DNA from: Prostheceraeus crozeri
Lineage: Eukaryota > Platyhelminthes > Polycladida > Euryleptidae
Reading direction: 5' to 3'
DNA: 64,000 bases
NCBI GenBank assembly: GCA_907163375.1
Contig: CAJQUW010014401.1
Location: 1-64,000 of the forward strand
The translations under genes were made by a program, and so were the position numbers. The notes beneath the pieces were generated by a model. That model ran no database searches, was not told the DNA's origin, and saw only the letters and a program-made list of their open reading frames with translations. Of the stretch, positions 22,864 to 33,550 are shown piece after piece. The first letter of the stretch is position 1, and every line of letters begins with the position of its first letter.

Positions 22864-25800
22864 TTAAAAAGGTTCAGTAGTTATTCCATCAGGTAAAATT
22901 TTTCTTTTATCATCAAATGGATCTAATGCTAATTTATGTTCTTCTTTTAAATACATGTTATGTTTTTTTGAATTAAGTCTATAATTACATGCTGTTTTTA
23001 TTTCATTATTAAATAATACATTTTTATAATCTTGAAATGTTATTTGATTAGCCACTGATGCCTTTGAAATTCCTTTTAATGTTTTATGTGTTTTAATATT
23101 ATTAGTTGTATCATAACAGTAACATTTAGATTTTAAAAATATAGCTTCTGTTATGAAATCTTCATTTCCTTCTAATTCATCTTTTACTTTACATAAATCA
23201 GAAGGATGAATGATATCTTTTATTTTATTAATTTCTTCATCAAGTGTAGAATTATACGGTATTGTTAATTCTAAGAAAACAGAATCGGTATCTGTAAAGT
23301 GTAATTTATAGTTTTTGCCATAAGCAGGTGCTAAATAATCATATATAAATCTATACATAAATAGTTTAGCTAATTCTAATATAGTGAAACCAATAAAATT
23401 AAACTTATCATGTTTTACGCTAATTCGACGTAAATGTACAGCACATAGTTCATCACTAAATCTAGTAGTTCTTTTATATGTAGGTTTCCTTGTTAAATTT
23501 TGAAATCTATCTTTATCATAAACTATTTCAATATTTTGTCTATTACGCACATTTTCTAAAGTCTTACCATAAAATGCATTATTCATTAATTTGAAGAACA
23601 CGTTTCCAAAATCATCTTTATTTCTTTTAGCTATTTTGCGTTTTTCAATATTGAACTCTATATAATTTTTTAACCACCTAGATTTTTGATAAAATAGTTT
23701 TCGATGTATTTTGGTGAGAATCATTCCATGATCTAAATACCAATCTAGCATTCTTCCTTCAACAACTTACTTTCCTTTATTGCTTTGTGTTAACATAAGT
23801 TTTTTTGTTGGTCTGTATTTTTTAGGAATCAAAGATTTTTGATAATCTGAAAAATCTTCTATATTAGGAATTTTGTTTTCGGGACAGAAAGGAAAATATT
23901 TTGTTTTATCTTTTATATAATCAGGGTATACTAAATCAACTTCATATACATAACCAAAATTATTTTCACCATCATATGTTCTTTGATAATCTAGAACGGG
24001 CGAAGCCCTAGTAGACATCTCTGATGTCGTACGAATATTACACCATGACATTTCACCTGTTGGTAATTCTTGTATCATGCAAGAAGAATATAAGCTATTA
24101 AAATCATAATATAACAAATAGTTTTCTCTCATGAATTCATCAATTGCTTTTTCACGTTCTACTCCTTCTCGTTTCGTTCGAAAAATTTCTAATATTTTTT
24201 CTTTTTCTTCTGGAGATAAAGGTTTCATTATTCCATATTCTTGTGGATTTACTTTCTTATTATAACATTTAACATATCTATTACCTAAAACTGATGAAAC
24301 TCCACCTCTAATTCCAGATTCAAAAAATAATAATTTATCATATGTATTTTCTTTATAATGTTTAAGTTTAACGGACTTTGTCCTAGAGCCATCGGCTTGA
24401 ACACCAGTATGTTTTAATCCTGCTAGCCATGTTAAACCTGGTGTAGAATAACAATAACATGGATCTATTCCGTAATATTCTAAACACATATCACGAAAGT
24501 TTTCAAAAAGATCAGCTAGTATTAATACATCTATCTGAAGATATTTCATTGTATAATCATACATTGTTTTACAATTTAACTCTCTCCAATTTTTTTCAGC
24601 TTCTGCATAGTCTTCGTCAGATAATTGTGATTGTTTTAATGTTGATTTAAATTTATTTATTGGAGGAAGTTGTTCTTCTTCCATAATTTTATTCACAGAA
24701 TTAAAATCAGTCTTCGACTGTGGACCGCAGGTTTTATCTCCAGTTATATCAGTCATCGACTGTGTGCCGCAGGCTATATACTCATACGGAAATATTCCTT
24801 TTAAAGGTTTTAAATTATATTTATTTAATATTTTACATTGTTCAGATTTCAAAGTTTTTGCCATAACATCTAATGAATAAGGAGTAAAAAATCTAAATGC
24901 ATCTAAAATTCTAATGCAACCTAATTGCATTGAAAAATATTCTTCCTCTGTTTTACATAGTACATTTATTTGTTGTTGTTGTAATTTTTCAGATGAAAAT
25001 AAATCTTTCATTACTAGATGGAAATCATATTTAGAACCATTGTAGAAATATAGAGGAACAAAGTTATATTTAAATTTATTAGCATTAAGATTACAAGAAT
25101 TATGTGCTGCACCATTATATATAATCCATTTAGATGATCATGATCTTTTACCTTGACGGCAGAGCCGTCGCTTCGCTTGTCAAGATATCTACCTTTGCCA
25201 TTTTTATAATTTTTTGTAAATTCTCTTCCACAGTAATAACATTTTGTTTCATTAATAAAATTTAATTTTTCTTTTTCTGTTAATGGCATCATTGGAATAT
25301 TTGTTTCAAGCAATTGTGAAAAACGTCCTTGTAATTCTTCTACTTTCTTTGTAAACATTTCTGAACTATCTTCACCATAGTATTGAAAATATTCTGATTT
25401 AAATAATTCAGGATAATTTGAATGAATGTACATTCCCCAACATAATGGTTTTTGTTCAAATAAATATTTTTCTTTACTTTGTTCAGCTGAACTTTTTCCA
25501 GGTGCACTTTTTTCAGAATTATAATTTTCAGAATCGGGTGAAGCCCTGGAACTTTCCGTTCGATTTTGTGTCATATTAACATTATATGCTTCAAAATCAC
25601 AATAAATAATAAAGGGTACTTTATTTTTAAAATACCATTTATTATATTCTAAATAATCATCTTTAGGAAAAGTATTTTGAACTGCTTCATTTTGTTGGCA
25701 ATTCTCCAAATGTCTATTCATTTCTTCTAAAGTTCTAAAACTTGTCATACATTGAAGACAAGGAAAATTTTTATTATCTGAAGTTTTTGTAAATATAGAA

Positions 25801-27536
25801 ACATCTTTACACAATATAAAATGACCCTGATAATATAATATATTCGCTTGTGCTGGTTGTTTTGACTGTTCTAGTTTTTCAAATTTATCTTGATATATTT
25901 CATGTGTTTCATTAATTTCTTTTGTAATATTAAATGTATTTTGATGATAATTTTGATTTAATATTTGTAGCTGATAAATATATTCTTTATCATATTGTTC
26001 TTTATATTGTTGTAGACATTTTTTTAAACATTCATTTAATCAGAGCGAAGCTCCTCTGGCTTTAGCCGATTCTTTATTTTCTTCATTATTTAATTCTTTA
26101 TTATTTTCTTCATTTAATTTTTGAATTGTTTCTATCTCATTTTGATATTTATGGTGATATTCTTGTAGCAACATTTTTATTTGTTGTTGATAATCTATTT
26201 TACATTTTTGTAAACTTTTATTTAAATTTTCTAATTTTTGTTGATATTCTGAAGATAAAGATGAATATTTGTAATTATAATCATCAGTACGTCCTTTATA
26301 ATTATTATGATTAATCATTATTGGTGATAGTGTTTTAACAAGTTCAAATTTTTCAGTACATATTATTTTTCCTTGGTAAAAAATATTATGATGCATGTAA
26401 TTTCCTCTATCATTATTTACTATTTCTGATTGACATAAATTTTTATTATTCAAATAAAATTTTTTTGAATCTGAGTAAAGTGGAATAATTTTACCAATAG
26501 AAACATAATTCACATTTAATTCAAAAACATTTACTTCAATTAAATTTTTATTCTTTTTATGAAACTTTATTAATCTATTATAATCATATGGAAATTCATC
26601 TAAGCCATCAGAAAGATCAAATTCATTTATGTATTCTTCTTTATTATAATGACTTAGTCTTTCTTTATGATATTCTGCAGGATGTAAATGTGCTATAATA
26701 CTCCACAGAAAACAATAATCATCTTCATTTTTTATGTTGATTATTTGTGGTGAACTGAAAGGTAAAGAAACATAACTACCACCAGTATTATTTTTATATT
26801 TATCAATTACTATTTTCTTAGATAGTATTTTAACAAATCTCCAACCAGATTCACGTAACTGGGCTTCAATTATACAATTTTCTAATTTAAGTATCATCGA
26901 TTCAAATATGGGTTGTATATCATTTACATTATGAATTTCTTGTGAATTTGTAAAATGTCCTTGTATTATTTCTTCAGGAATTCCATCAGGTCCATTTTTT
27001 GTATAAAGTACTTCTACATTCATATAACATTTGAAAGATTTCTTAAATATATTATAAAAGTTGGTTAGAATATCAGAAAAAGTGTTATCGGTTTCATTAT
27101 ATTCAACGGGCGAAGCCCTGGAAGACATCTCCGATGTCCCGCGAACCGATTCATTAAATAAATATTTTATATCTGTTACGGCTTCATCAAATTCATCTAT
27201 TTCGTTAAATTCATCAGTATCGCTAAATAAATATCTTCCATCTGGTACGGGCGAAGCCCTGGAAGACATCTCCGATGTCCCATGTATGGTCTCATCTTCA
27301 CTATTAAAAACTTTTTTATATTCCGAATGTGAATAATCATCAAACATTTTTTTAACTTTTATATCAGTAGGCAATGTTTCTAGATAGTTTTTATAACTAT
27401 TTAATTTTAATATATTTCCTTCATCAACTCGTTCTACATTTTGTAAATGCAATTTACTATTTAAATGAGATTGATAACTTCTTTTTGTTTGCAACTTTTT
27501 TTTACATAAGACACAATAAAACTTGGTATTTTCCAT
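22864..27536 (-). pseudogene. Polinton A protein-primed DNA polymerase B region, broken
   Basis: Reading leftward, the N-terminal part opens with a C2H2 zinc finger (CVLCKKKLQTKRSYQSHLNS) and a domain with EDDYCFLWSIIAHLHPAE, also present in the Polinton B polymerase. Further on are a second zinc-finger-like block, the exonuclease block YCDFEAYNV, and polymerase motifs A (YYDFNSLYSSCM), B (MNNAFYGKTLENV) and C (FTDTDSVFLEL). This is the family-B, protein-primed replicase of Polintons. Double-hairpin repeats translated as TSEMSSRASP or RTESSRASPD occur at least four times within the region. It is broken in about three places. The start at 27536 follows an A-rich run like other genes of the element. 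Confidence 0.9.
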
Positions 27537-27706
27537 TTTTTTAATTTTTTTAGAGAAAATTTAAGAAAAAATTTGTGTTTTAATTTTAGATATAAACATT
27601 CTAATATGAAGGACTTGAGTGTTATTTTATATTATTATATATTTCACGTTCTTTAGTTATTTTTTTCTTTATCACATTAAGTTTTATCATATTAAGTTTT
27701 ATCTTA

Positions 27707-29011
27707 TTAAGTTTCATCATATAATGTTTTATCAAAAGATAATTTAAATTTATTTTCACTAACTATTGATTCTTCATCATCATAAATTGTTTCTTCATCA
27801 TCATCATAAATTGTTTCTTCATCATCATAAATTACACTTTTTGGTATAGGATGCCCTTCCATGATAGGATACCATTCCCTGATAGGAATATCTAATTCTA
27901 AATTACATCTTTTATCTGATAATAATATAATAGAGAAAAATATTGGTCTTTGATCTCTTTTGGAAAATTTAATTACACCACCATAATCTGAATCACTTTT
28001 AGTTTTTGTTAAAGATGATAAAATTTTAAATTGATTAGATGTAAATCCTAATTTAAATTTTGTAGACCCGACACATAGTTGTCTAACAGTATCTTCAACT
28101 ATACCATCATTATTATTTTCAATTGTAAGAAAATGAAATTTAGATAAATTTTTATAATTACTAATATTTTTATAATCTTTTTTACCATTTACACCTTTTT
28201 CAGATGTTACAGAATCATCATTATTATCATAAGATTCTCTAAGATCGGGCAAAGCCCTAGAACCTTCAGTTCGTTTATTATGAATATGATTATGGTCATT
28301 GTTAATAGTATAAGGTGTAGTCCACATATAAATTTTCTCTTGTTGAGCTAAACCATTTATATAAGATTTTAATAAATTAATATTTAAGTTGGAATATAAT
28401 CCTATATACGTATCATCATCATATCTTTGGGGCATTTCTAATGTTTCTTGTTTATAAATTGTGTCTCTATAATAAACTTGACATAATAATTCTTCATTAT
28501 GTTTTTTACTCTCTATGTGAATGTTATATTGATTTTGATCGTCAACAAATAATCTAATTTTTTCTTTCGAAAAAGATTTTAATTTTTTAACTAATTCTTT
28601 AATATTGATATAATTAATAATTTTAGTTTCTATCCAATCAGTATTACTAATTGGTAACACTGCTCTAATAAATCCATAAACATTATTATGACCTATTATA
28701 ACCATATTTTCTTTATTTAATTCAACATAAGCTACATCATTATATTTACTTACAATCTCCATAAATTTAATAAATGGATCACCTGGAAATAAACAATAAT
28801 TAGTTTCTATAGAAGGTAAACCTTTAGTCTGTTCTCTAAATATTTCGGCTTGTAATTCAAACAAAAGATTAACATCTATACATGGATTTGTAATAGTATT
28901 ATTATTATTATTATTAACAAAACATTTATTTTCAAATCCCGTTGATCTCGTCGAATAAGAAGAACAGGATGATGCGGGCGAATATAATTTTTTTAAATTT
29001 GGATTTTCCAT
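27707..29011 (-). CDS. Candidate PCNA-like sliding clamp (Polinton A)
   Basis: 434 residues, directly upstream of and co-directional with the polymerase. After a low-complexity N-terminus, residues about 75-165 run FIKFMEIVSKYNDVAYVEL, IGHNNVYGFIRA, then an INIKELVKKLKSFSKEKIRL stretch. Near 345-400 come KFKLGFTSNQFKILSSL and RPIFFSIILLSDKRCNLEL. The order and spacing recall the two PCNA domains (a strand-turn-strand, an LxxLxKILK-type helix, then a TFALRYLNFFTKA-like helix followed by a PLVVEYKI-like strand). A clamp would tether the polymerase to DNA. This is a fold-level guess from pattern, not proven; another processivity or capsid-associated protein is possible. A hairpin repeat is translated inside it as RTEGSRALPD. 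Acidic repeats of DDEETIYDDE type lie near the C-terminus. Confidence 0.4.
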   Translation of the reverse strand: MENPNLKKLYSPASSCSSYSTRSTGFENKCFVNNNNNNTITNPCIDVNLLFELQAEIFREQTKGLPSIETNYCLFPGDPFIKFMEIVSKYNDVAYVELNKENMVIIGHNNVYGFIRAVLPISNTDWIETKIINYINIKELVKKLKSFSKEKIRLFVDDQNQYNIHIESKKHNEELLCQVYYRDTIYKQETLEMPQRYDDDTYIGLYSNLNINLLKSYINGLAQQEKIYMWTTPYTINNDHNHIHNKRTEGSRALPDLRESYDNNDDSVTSEKGVNGKKDYKNISNYKNLSKFHFLTIENNNDGIVEDTVRQLCVGSTKFKLGFTSNQFKILSSLTKTKSDSDYGGVIKFSKRDQRPIFFSIILLSDKRCNLELDIPIREWYPIMEGHPIPKSVIYDDEETIYDDDEETIYDDEESIVSENKFKLSFDKTLYDET

Positions 29012-29143
29012 TTTTTTATTTTTATTAGAAAAAATTTTATTTTTTTATTTTTATTAGAAAAAATTTTATTTTTTTATTGTTATTAGAAAAAATTTTATTT
29101 TTTTATTGTTATTAGAAAAAGTTTTACTTTTTTATTGTTTTAA
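29012..29143. promoter_or_regulatory. Tandem AT-rich repeats in a divergent promoter region
   Basis: Four tandem copies of about 31 bp (TTTTTTATT, G/TTATTAGAAAAA, ATTTTA) fill the gap between the clamp-like gene (minus) and the fibre-like gene (plus). Both genes start immediately beside the array. A bidirectional promoter is the simplest reading, but no transcription start can be seen. Confidence 0.5.
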
Positions 29144-29145
29144 AA

Positions 29146-30033
29146 ATGATGTTACCAAATGTTGTTGGAGGTGCATATATCCCGAATAATCGTGAATTAG
29201 AAATAGAGATAGAAAATTATATCATGAAAACTGGAGACGTTTTATCTGGTCCATTGCATCTTTCTATTCTTCCGCAACAAAATACAGAGTTGACAAATAA
29301 ACAATATGTTGATACACAAATCAATGACTTAAAGGAAAAATATATAAACGATGTTTTGGTTCCACTGATGAACGAATTAAAGTTGCTTAAACTTAATGAC
29401 AAATCATTAAACGAAAAATTATTAAAACTTGATAAAAAGGATAGAGAGCTAGAAGCAGATATAGCAAAACTTTTTAAAAAGATTTCTGAACAATCAAAAA
29501 TTTTAATATTACTTTCTTTAAATTTAAAATCTGCTGTAATTAAAAATAAACATCAGATAAAAATGTTAAAAGAACAATTAGAAGATGAAATAGAAAAACT
29601 ACCTGAAAGAATTAAAAAAAATTTAAAGCAGTTACAAACTACATTCCAAAAAAGTGTTGATGAATTAAGTTCTAAAATTACTCAACAAATGAAAAAGATG
29701 AATAGAATAATAAATGAAGTAAACTCACTTAATGAAAAAAGTGATAAAATGAAAACTCTTAAAATCAATTTAGAAAATGAATTAAAGAAAAATTTACAAG
29801 AAAACTCTAAAGAAAATAAAGAACAGTTAGATTCTGTTAAAAGACAATTAGATGTTCTTAAAATTAAGTTAAATGCACTTAAAACGGCGTTGAAGATGAA
29901 TCAGGTGAAAATGCAAGTTAATAGAAAAGAAATTAAAGTACATCACACGCTGCTTGACGCAATAGATAAAGTGCAACAGTCAATTAATAAAGTTATCTCG
30001 AAGTTGCTGTCCATTCACAAACGTAAATCTTGA
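29146..30033 (+). CDS. Fibre-like protein with phage tail-fibre repeat and long coiled coil
   Basis: 295 residues. Residues 27-60 (MKTGDVLSGPLHLSILPQQ, then TELTNKQYVDTQI) match the common tail-fibre repeat pattern M-x-G-x-L-x(2)-G-x-L-x-L ... P-x(n)-A/L-T/N-K-x-Y-V-D of phage and some viral spikes. Residues about 62-290 are an almost unbroken heptad-rich coiled coil. That makes a stalk-like fibre, anchored at one end, a plausible vertex spike for the penton. I know of such fibres in phages and adenovirus-like viruses; assignment here is by motif. The start ATG follows TTTTAAAA. The hairpin repeat array lies directly downstream. Confidence 0.6.
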   Translation: MMLPNVVGGAYIPNNRELEIEIENYIMKTGDVLSGPLHLSILPQQNTELTNKQYVDTQINDLKEKYINDVLVPLMNELKLLKLNDKSLNEKLLKLDKKDRELEADIAKLFKKISEQSKILILLSLNLKSAVIKNKHQIKMLKEQLEDEIEKLPERIKKNLKQLQTTFQKSVDELSSKITQQMKKMNRIINEVNSLNEKSDKMKTLKINLENELKKNLQENSKENKEQLDSVKRQLDVLKIKLNALKTALKMNQVKMQVNRKEIKVHHTLLDAIDKVQQSINKVISKLLSIHKRKS

Positions 30034-30290
30034 TAGAACCTTGTTCAGAGGCTTTAGCCGATCGGACCAAAGCTCCTCAGGTTACTAACCAATCGGAGCG
30101 AAGCTCCTCGAGGCTTTAGCCGATCGGACCAAAGGTCCTCAGGTTACTAACCAATCGGAGCGAAGCTCCTCGAGGCTTTAGCCGATCGGACCAAAGGTCC
30201 TCAGGTTACTAACCAATCGGAGCGAAGCTCCTCGAGGCTTTAGCCGATCGGACCAAAGGTCCTCAGGTTTCTAACCAATCGTAAATATTT
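30034..30290. repeat. Array of triple-hairpin tandem repeats, unit about 62 bp
   Basis: Nearly four copies of one unit, each with three short hairpins in the same order: GGAGCGAAGCTCC, GGCTTTAGCC and GGACCAAAGGTCC, separated by TCGA and CTCAGGTTACTAACC. Copies are almost identical. GC content is far above the surrounding element. The same hairpin words appear singly elsewhere in Polinton A (for example near 26041 and 32998). The array lies between the fibre-like gene and a capsid-accessory gene; transcription end, packaging or replication roles are all open. Confidence 0.9.
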
Positions 30291-30320
30291 TTTCTCAAAA
30301 GTCAAATTTAATCCTAAAAA

Positions 30321-30866
30321 ATGCCTATAATTTATAAACACAATCTTAAACATTTTGCTTCAAATCAAAAAATTGCTCATGAACCACGTATGAATCCTGT
30401 TTATCATTATGATAATAGAGAAACAGTCGGAACAGAAAAGTTCCTAGGCACCGCAGGTGCCGTTCACACGGAAGGAGCTGGGATCTTCTCTGGTATTGGT
30501 AGTATCGTTAACTTAATTAAAAATAATAAAGATTTGATTACATCTGCTGCAAAAGGAGCAGCTGCTATAGGTAGTACAGCTAGTGCAATATCAAATGCTG
30601 TCAAGTCTCAAAACGAATTAAAACAACTAGAAGCTATTCGTAAACTTAGGAATGATTCCGAAGAACTAAAAAAATTAAAAAAACTTTCAGAAGAAACAAA
30701 GAACAAAATTGCTAACATTGCTGTTGGGGAAACCTTGAGGAGCGGAGCTCCGTCTGATAGTAAACATAATGAAAAAACAATTGAAGAAATAAGAGGTAAT
30801 GGCGTGAGCAGCAACCTTCGGTTTAACCAGCAAAGCTGTAGCGGAGCTGGTCTAGCAAAATTCTAA
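30321..30866 (+). CDS. Small capsid-accessory protein, pVI/pX-like candidate
   Basis: 181 residues. Near residue 53 GAGIFSGIGSIVNLIKNN begins an amphipathic, glycine-spotted hydrophobic helix, followed by an Ala-rich stretch (AAKGAAAIGSTASAISNA) and a charged coiled coil. Adenovirus pVI has the same layout: a small protein cleaved by adenain after a GG-type site ahead of a membrane-lytic amphipathic helix. This gene sits immediately before the major capsid gene, as such accessories do. Two hairpin repeats are translated near the C-terminus, which may be recent additions. Function is inferred from layout only. Confidence 0.5.
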   Translation: MPIIYKHNLKHFASNQKIAHEPRMNPVYHYDNRETVGTEKFLGTAGAVHTEGAGIFSGIGSIVNLIKNNKDLITSAAKGAAAIGSTASAISNAVKSQNELKQLEAIRKLRNDSEELKKLKKLSEETKNKIANIAVGETLRSGAPSDSKHNEKTIEEIRGNGVSSNLRFNQQSCSGAGLAKF

Positions 30867-30959
30867 AATTATATTTTAGTAAAATTTTTTAGTAATTTTT
30901 TTAGTAAAATTTTTTTCTATCTGTGAGAAAAACAAAAAGTCAAATTATTTTTTATAAAA

Positions 30960-32294
30960 ATGTCTTCGCTTATCGAAAATAAATTTAGATTAGACGATCC
31001 TCCGTTCGTCAGTTATAATCAAAAAAAGAATGACTATATAAGAATTGCTATGAATCCCGGATCTTCCAGTAGAGTAAATACTGGAGGTGATTTAATTTTT
31101 GAAGTTGATAATCAGCAGAGTTATTTATATCTACCTGATTCATTTTTACACTGTGAATATTCTTTGTATAGTGATGCCAATTTTCCAACACCATTACCAG
31201 AAACCGATAATATTGCACTAGAGAATAATTTCTTTCCAAGATTATTTACACAAATGCGTTTAGATGTTGCAACTCAAAATATAGAAACAATAAGTGATTC
31301 TCCAGGTGTAATTGATACAATGCTTAGATTCATAACAATTGGTGAAAATAATAAAAAGTATGAAATCGAAGGTTGGTTTCCTGATACTAATGATGGTATA
31401 ATTGTTGATGATTTAACTCACGCTGGAACAGATGCAGCAGGAATTGCGAAAGATGTAGAAAATATTGCAAAACATTTAAATAAAACAAATAATGAAGCAT
31501 ATAAAGAAAGACGTGAATTTAACAAGAAAAGTAAACAGACAGTTAATTGGTCATTGTCTCCATTATTCGGATATTTAGATTATGATAAAATATCATATCA
31601 ATTAAAATTTAAATTAATAATTCATCGTACAGCAAATAATGAATTAATCTTTTTTGGTAAGACTGGGAAAAAAGCATATTTAAAAATTGATAGACTTGAA
31701 TGGTGGATTAAGCATATTACTCCTAGTTTAGAGGTTGAAACAGCTATTGCAAAAAGATTAAATACTAACAAACCAATTCAAGTAAATTTTCTAAAGCGTA
31801 CTGCTAGTTCAGTAACTTTTTCCGAACAAAGATTTAACTGGCATTTTACTAGAACTGCGAATACTCCAAGATATTTATTACTAACATTTCAAAGAAATAA
31901 TTCTCCAAGTTTTGATAAGAACAACAATATTTTTCATATTAATACAATTCGAAGTTTACAAGTTTCATTAAATCAAACCCGATATCCAATTGATCCATTA
32001 AGATTCGATGATACCAATAATCAATTTATGGAAGGATATGATTGTTATCGAAATCTTTGTACAGAATTTGGAGTTGAACCACAATTAACTCCTGGAGATT
32101 GGAGACATTTATATCCAATTTTCTGTTTCGATTTAAGTGCACAATCTGAAGATATTATTAAAAATGGTTGTGATGTAACAATTAATATTGAAAAGAAAGA
32201 TTCCACAACTTCATTGATGGCTTATGGTTTATTGCTAGAAGATGTAAAATATTCTATTGAAATTCTTAATGGGAAGATGACTAGAATAAATTAA
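30960..32294 (+). CDS. Polinton A major capsid protein (double jelly roll)
   Basis: 444 residues, a normal length for the family. Blocks typical of Polinton hexon-like proteins include VDNQQSYLYLPDSFLHCEYS near residue 50, FFPRLFTQMRLDV, DTMLRF, FGYLDYDK, LKFKLIIHR and RLEWWIKHITPS. The C-terminal jelly roll ends with a HLYPIFCFDLSAQ block. It would form the pseudo-hexameric capsomers. It shares the order of blocks, not close sequence, with the Polinton B capsid protein at 54170-55453, so the two elements belong to different lineages. The start follows TTTTTTATAAAA. Confidence 0.85.
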   Translation: MSSLIENKFRLDDPPFVSYNQKKNDYIRIAMNPGSSSRVNTGGDLIFEVDNQQSYLYLPDSFLHCEYSLYSDANFPTPLPETDNIALENNFFPRLFTQMRLDVATQNIETISDSPGVIDTMLRFITIGENNKKYEIEGWFPDTNDGIIVDDLTHAGTDAAGIAKDVENIAKHLNKTNNEAYKERREFNKKSKQTVNWSLSPLFGYLDYDKISYQLKFKLIIHRTANNELIFFGKTGKKAYLKIDRLEWWIKHITPSLEVETAIAKRLNTNKPIQVNFLKRTASSVTFSEQRFNWHFTRTANTPRYLLLTFQRNNSPSFDKNNNIFHINTIRSLQVSLNQTRYPIDPLRFDDTNNQFMEGYDCYRNLCTEFGVEPQLTPGDWRHLYPIFCFDLSAQSEDIIKNGCDVTINIEKKDSTTSLMAYGLLLEDVKYSIEILNGKMTRIN

Positions 32295-32490
32295 TTAAAA
32301 TTTTTTCATAACTAGAATAGATTAAAAATTCTTAACTTAAAAATTTTTCATAACTAGAATAGATTAAAAATTTTGGTTACTTAAAATTTTTGGTAACTAG
32401 AATAGATTAAAAATTTTCATAACTTAAAATTTTTCATAACTAGAATAGATTTAAATTTTTGATAACTTTAAATTCTTAACTTTAAATTTT
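32295..32490. repeat. AT-rich tandem repeat between capsid genes
   Basis: About five imperfect copies of a unit near 40 bp built from TTCATAACTAGAATAGATT and AAAAATTTT. It follows the capsid gene and precedes the next start. Possible promoter or terminator; nothing more can be read. Confidence 0.7.
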
Positions 32491-32500
32491 TTTATTAAAA

Positions 32501-32986
32501 ATGTCGCAAGCGAAAAGTAATATTAATAATAAAACTGTTGAATTAAAATTACGTAATATTGTTGACAAAAATACCCCTAAAACTATTACGATTAACAAAA
32601 AAAAGTATTACATAAGTAAACCAATGATAGAGAATATTCAATTACAAGAAGAAAAGAATGGCGGGATTCTCCCATTAATTCCACTAATAGTAGGAGGCAT
32701 AGCAGCAGCAGGAAGTGTTGCAGGTGGGACAGCTGGTATTGTCCAAGCAGTAAATAAAAATAAATCAGAGAAGGCAGCATTAGAAGAACAAAAACGTCAT
32801 AATAGAGAGTTAGAGAAAGTTGCTAGGGGTGACGGAATAGTAGATAATTTTATTAGTAAATTAAAATTAGTTGATGAAGGAAAACGAGTTCTTAAAAATA
32901 TTCTCCACAATGTTGATGATTTAATTGAAATTAAAGAAACTAAAGATGGTTCTGGAATATATCTAAGTCCTAGTATGATTCGGTAA
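32501..32986 (+). CDS. Second small capsid-accessory protein with GG-hydrophobic module
   Basis: 161 residues. A charged N-terminal third ends at NGGILPLIPLIVGGIAAAG (from about residue 52), a glycine pair followed by a strongly hydrophobic helix. A charged C-terminal half (KNKSEKAALEEQKRHNRE) completes the protein. The GG-then-hydrophobic layout matches adenain-processed small virion proteins. It lies after the major capsid gene and before the phospholipase region, with the TTTTTTTATTAAAAATG start shared across the element. A GGACCTTTGGTCC hairpin lies just after the stop. Confidence 0.5.
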   Translation: MSQAKSNINNKTVELKLRNIVDKNTPKTITINKKKYYISKPMIENIQLQEEKNGGILPLIPLIVGGIAAAGSVAGGTAGIVQAVNKNKSEKAALEEQKRHNRELEKVARGDGIVDNFISKLKLVDEGKRVLKNILHNVDDLIEIKETKDGSGIYLSPSMIR

Positions 32987-33056
32987 TAACCTCAGGACCT
33001 TTGGTCCATAAGGTAAAACATTTATTTTATCTTTTTAATTTTTTTTATCTTTTAAA

Positions 33057-33550
33057 ATGAATTCTACAAATTCCGAAAATTTAATTAAATTAAAAATTGT
33101 TAATTTAGATTTATTGAATTATCTATTAAACAAAAATAAAAACTCAAACTGTCAGCATATTGGAGGTGACAAGAACAAAGTTCCATACCACTTCGGTGGT
33201 GATATACAAAAAACATTAGAAAACTTTCCTGGATTTATTTGGAGTAAATATTCGAAAAAAAACATCTTCCTGGTCATTCATATACCGGTCCAGGAACTCG
33301 ATTAGATATAAGACTAGATGAGAATAATAATCCGAAACCAGGTGAAGAACCAATAAATAGAGTAGATGCCGCAGCTTACAGGCATGATTTAGCTTATCGA
33401 AATCATGATCTAAGTTCTCGACATGCAGCTGATAAGAAGATGATTCAAGAATTAGATAGTATTCAAAATCCTACATTTAGAGAAAAAATTGAAAGAATGT
33501 TTGTTAAGAAAGCTTTACAAGCTAAAATATTATTCGGTCAGGGTTTAAAT
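33057..33550 (+). pseudogene. Parvovirus-VP1-type phospholipase A2 region, broken
   Basis: The region contains the calcium-loop motif YTGPGT and the catalytic His-Asp helix (HDLAYRNHD with an upstream DAAAYR), followed by the AADKKMIQEL helix. These are hallmarks of the phospholipase A2 domain that parvoviruses carry at the VP1 N-terminus to escape endosomes. An upstream segment includes HYFGGDI-like words and a GPGFIWSKY-like approach to the loop. The region is not whole. Its C-terminal helix runs directly into the integrase reading frame at 33440. Confidence 0.7.

Noticed and set aside
30034-30290. Regular repeats resembling a CRISPR array
   Set aside because: Units are head-to-tail and nearly identical with no variable spacers, in a eukaryotic Polinton.
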